Source of the DNA: Lachnospiraceae bacterium 3-1
GTDB lineage: Bacteria; Bacillota; Clostridia; Lachnospirales; Lachnospiraceae
Direction of reading: 5' to 3'
Length of the DNA: 64,000 bases
Assembly: GCA_000403255.2 (NCBI GenBank)
Contig: KE159595.1
Span: 200,672 to 264,671, forward strand
Part shown: positions 62,236-64,000 of the stretch, one piece after another
How positions within the stretch are numbered: the stretch's first letter is position 1
Layout of the letters: every line of letters starts with the position of its first letter
Made by a program: the position numbers and the translations under genes
Notes under the pieces: generated by a model
Databases searched by the model: none
Told to the model about the DNA's origin: nothing
What the model saw: only the letters and a program-made list of their open reading frames with translations

Positions 62236-63029
62236 AACAATACCATTTAGAAGAATCGCCTATTGTTTATTATATCAGTAGAAAGGAAAGGGCTGAGTGG
62301 ATACTTTTTATACATGCTGCTTTTGTAAACCACAATATGTTTCAAGCACAAATTGACTATTTTCAAGATAAATATAACATTCTTACCCTTGATATTATCG
62401 GTCACGGTAAATCAACAAAAGTACAAAAAGGCGATAGCATAGATAAAATGTCATCGTGGATAAACAAAATTCTAAAAACAGAAAAAATAGAAAAGATACA
62501 TATTGTCGGGATTTCATTGGGGGCTGTATTAGCGCAAGACTTTGCAAACCAGTATCCAGAAGCCGTACAATCACTTGCTTGTTTCGGCGGTTATGATATA
62601 AACAATTTCGATGTCAAAATGCAGAAGGAAAATAGCGCATCACAGATACTTATGATGCTTAAAGCTATATTTTCAATTAAATGGTTTGCAAAGTCGAATA
62701 AAAAAATATCTGCTTATACTTTACAGGCTCAAAAGGATTTTTACGAGATGAATATTCAATTTTCTAAGAAGTCATTTATGTATTTATCTTCTTTAAGCAG
62801 TATGATAAATGTTCGGCAGACAGAACCGAGGAAATACCCTTTGCTTATTGGCTGCGGAAAGTACGATATTCCAATGGAACTATCCGCCGTAGAAATGTGG
62901 AAGAAAAATGAACCAGAATGTGGTGTGATTATTTTCGAGGGAGCTGGACACTGTGTGAATATGGACACGCCAAATAAATTTAATGCAGCTATGGAGGAAT
63001 TTTGGTTAAGTGGAAACGGCAAATACTAA
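62232..63029 (+). CDS. Alpha/beta hydrolase
   Basis: A 265-residue esterase-like enzyme. The nucleophile elbow GISLGA has Ser in GxSxG, the acid residue is likely in CGKYDIPM and the catalytic His is in GAGHCVNMDTP; the oxyanion region reads LFIHAAFVNH. No signal peptide, so it is cytoplasmic. It is coupled to the PadR regulator, which suggests a small-molecule-inducible detoxification or resistance function; the substrate is unknown. Confidence 0.88.
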   Translation: MKQYHLEESPIVYYISRKERAEWILFIHAAFVNHNMFQAQIDYFQDKYNILTLDIIGHGKSTKVQKGDSIDKMSSWINKILKTEKIEKIHIVGISLGAVLAQDFANQYPEAVQSLACFGGYDINNFDVKMQKENSASQILMMLKAIFSIKWFAKSNKKISAYTLQAQKDFYEMNIQFSKKSFMYLSSLSSMINVRQTEPRKYPLLIGCGKYDIPMELSAVEMWKKNEPECGVIIFEGAGHCVNMDTPNKFNAAMEEFWLSGNGKY

Positions 63030-63195
63030 AAGTGATTGGATACGCTGCCCTGTTTGCGGAAATAAGACCCGTGACAAAATTAGAGAAGATACGATTTTAA
63101 AAAACTATCCTCTCTATTGCCCGAAATGCAAGCAGGAAACATTGATTGAAGCAAAAAATTTACAAATAACAGTCATCAAAGAGCCAGACGCTTAA
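63010..63195 (+). CDS. Cysteine-rich KTR zinc-ribbon protein
   Basis: A 61-residue protein with the KTR motif CPVCGNKTRDKIRED and a second pair CPKCKQET, a small zinc ribbon. It starts at GTG within the end of the hydrolase gene (20-base overlap) with GAGG some distance upstream. Such proteins are typical passengers of Firmicute integrative elements, often near tetracycline-resistance genes; no resistance gene is in this window. Function unknown. Confidence 0.82.
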   Translation: METANTKSDWIRCPVCGNKTRDKIREDTILKNYPLYCPKCKQETLIEAKNLQITVIKEPDA

Positions 63196-63200
63196 GACGC

Positions 63201-63250
63201 AGAGCCGATGAACAAGTGAGTAGTCACAGTTCATTGGCTCTATTTTATTT
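63201..63250 (+). terminator. Rho-independent terminator
   Basis: AGAGCCGATGAAC pairs with GTTCATTGGCTCT across a 15-base loop, followed by a T-rich tail. Confidence 0.88.
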
Positions 63251-63266
63251 CATAAGGTTTTAAGGC

Positions 63267-63306
63267 AAACGCCCACCATATAAAAAAACGGCGTGTGGTG
63301 GGCGGT
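63267..63306. repeat. Hairpin upstream of small frames
   Basis: GCCCACCA pairs with TGGTGGGC. Just downstream TGCCCGAAAA (about 63313) is inverted as TTTTTTCGGGCA (about 63381), so alternative long-range stems are possible across the start of the small frame at 63375. Confidence 0.5.
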
Positions 63307-63374
63307 ATTGCTATGCCCGAAAAGACTTAACAGACACTCTCCAGACCTGTTTTAAAGTTTGGAGGGATTTTTTT

Positions 63375-63503
63375 ATGTCCTTTTTTCGGGCAGTAATTCA
63401 TCTGCTCATGCAATGCAGAGTTAATCCATACATAGCATATCGAGGAATGGCAGAAAGCCAGTTAAAAAAATCCCTGCCTATGCAACGCTACTTCTCACCA
63501 TGA
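63375..63503 (+). CDS. Possible small protein
   Basis: A 42-codon frame, MSFFRAVIHLLMQCRVNPYI, with GGAGGG 8 bases upstream. Its stop overlaps the start of a 54-codon frame at 63500-63664 (MKSEVELSDGEL) through ATGA. Neither is recognised. Both could be leftovers of a longer, shifted gene. Confidence 0.35.
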   Translation: MSFFRAVIHLLMQCRVNPYIAYRGMAESQLKKSLPMQRYFSP

Positions 63504-63708
63504 AATCAGAAGTAGAATTGTCGGACGGCGAATTGAGGGAGACGCAAATGACGAATTATTTTTCCAACCTTTATCCAATTGACTGCGCAGTGCTGTCTGT
63601 GAATGCACAATCCTACCGAAAATATGGCACGCTGCCAGAGCATGAATTCCTTCCTGAAATATAAAAGGCCATGGATCCCATCAAGAGACCCACAGCCCTA
63701 TGAAGCAT

Positions 63709-63999
63709 TCAGTTCTTCAGCTGTCCGGCAGCCAGGGCGGGCAGATGGATCAGGCCGGTGGCGACAGTCACCGCATCCACCTTCCGCATCAGGGAGCCGA
63801 TCCTTTCTTCATTCCAAAAGATATCGGAGAAATCGGAGAGCTCGCACCCTACATCAAGGTTAGGGATGCACAGGTAGTTCCCATATTTATGCCGTCCGGC
63901 GAGGATGTGGAAGTAAGTCCCCCGCCCATTGATCTCAGCTTCATACCATCCGTTCTCCGTGCTCAGCAGGATGATCTGCCCCGTCCAGGTCTCCCTGCG
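63709..63999 (-). CDS. DUF6618-like protein (partial)
   Basis: The C-terminal 96 residues of a minus-strand gene entering from the right edge: RRETWTGQIILLSTENGWYE, then GRGTYFHILAGRHKYGNYLC and VGCELSDFSD. This pattern matches, from memory, small DUF6618-type proteins of Firmicute integrative elements. It indicates that the element continues beyond the window. Function unknown. Confidence 0.65.
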   Translation of the reverse strand, partial: RRETWTGQIILLSTENGWYEAEINGRGTYFHILAGRHKYGNYLCIPNLDVGCELSDFSDIFWNEERIGSLMRKVDAVTVATGLIHLPALAAGQLKN

Positions 64000-64000
64000 G

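Noticed and set aside
63603..63863. An 86-codon plus-strand frame near the right edge
   Set aside because: It is antisense to the DUF6618-like reading frame, whose protein pattern is recognisable.

Overview
The window looks like a chromosome segment from a Clostridia (Firmicutes) gut-type bacterium, most likely Lachnospiraceae. The grounds are strong GGAGG ribosome binding sites, moderately AT-rich coding sequence, an FtsA-like protein next to coaE/polA, a WalJ homologue, the ACT/UPF0210 pair, DUF1836, a YerC-type TrpR protein and a tryptophan T-box leader. Genus cannot be fixed from this sequence alone.

Layout. 1-3.9 kb: a divergent membrane protein fragment (possibly a sensor kinase) and a three-gene ABC exporter. 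4-7.7 kb: typA, a small XRE regulator, two AT-rich orphan genes, a decayed IS1380-type transposase and tRNA-Leu(CAA). 7.9-24 kb: housekeeping genes, namely an M24 aminopeptidase, a diguanylate cyclase, polA, a coaE/FtsA-like fused frame, walJ, an ACT protein with its UPF0210 partner, an acidic-repeat membrane protein, hisH-hisF, ung and an HD-domain protein. 24-29.4 kb: a T-box (specifier read as UGG, Trp) ahead of an ABC importer, then a Big_2 surface protein and an Mrp-type ATPase. 29.5-39.3 kb: a compact Tad/Flp-like secretion cluster. It has a promoter and structured leader, three tiny pilin-like peptides sharing the start MKxxxEE[YF]xG, a CpaF-like ATPase, a fused TadB/TadC-like membrane protein, three small single-pass proteins and a 1071-residue surface protein with InlB-type repeats. 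An ISAzo13-family insertion sits exactly at the 3' end of the ATPase gene. 39.4-47.7 kb: an orphan substrate-binding lipoprotein, a PHP hydrolase, yerC, DUF1836, pcrA, rlmD with a detached C-terminal extension, and a HEPN-like orphan.

47.7-64 kb is accessory DNA. It starts with a type I toxin/antitoxin locus whose toxin gene has been cut from its promoter by an IS1182-family element. Then come remnants of an integrative element: small hypothetical genes, an AT-rich noncoding array of repeats and competing hairpins, DUF488, a VbhA/Fic-like toxin-antitoxin pair, an inverted KAP-type NTPase (possible defence gene) and a very large methylase/helicase gene. That gene is frameshifted and then truncated where it meets a TnpV-type transposon gene. 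The right end carries a PadR regulator with an alpha/beta hydrolase, a KTR zinc-ribbon protein and part of a DUF6618-like gene. No relaxase, integrase or type IV secretion gene is present in the window, so the element is either decayed or continues beyond the right edge.

The strongest candidates for something little described are the minimal Tad-like cluster with its three mini-pilins, and the repeat array at 51.9-52.25 kb with a related module 1.7 kb away.
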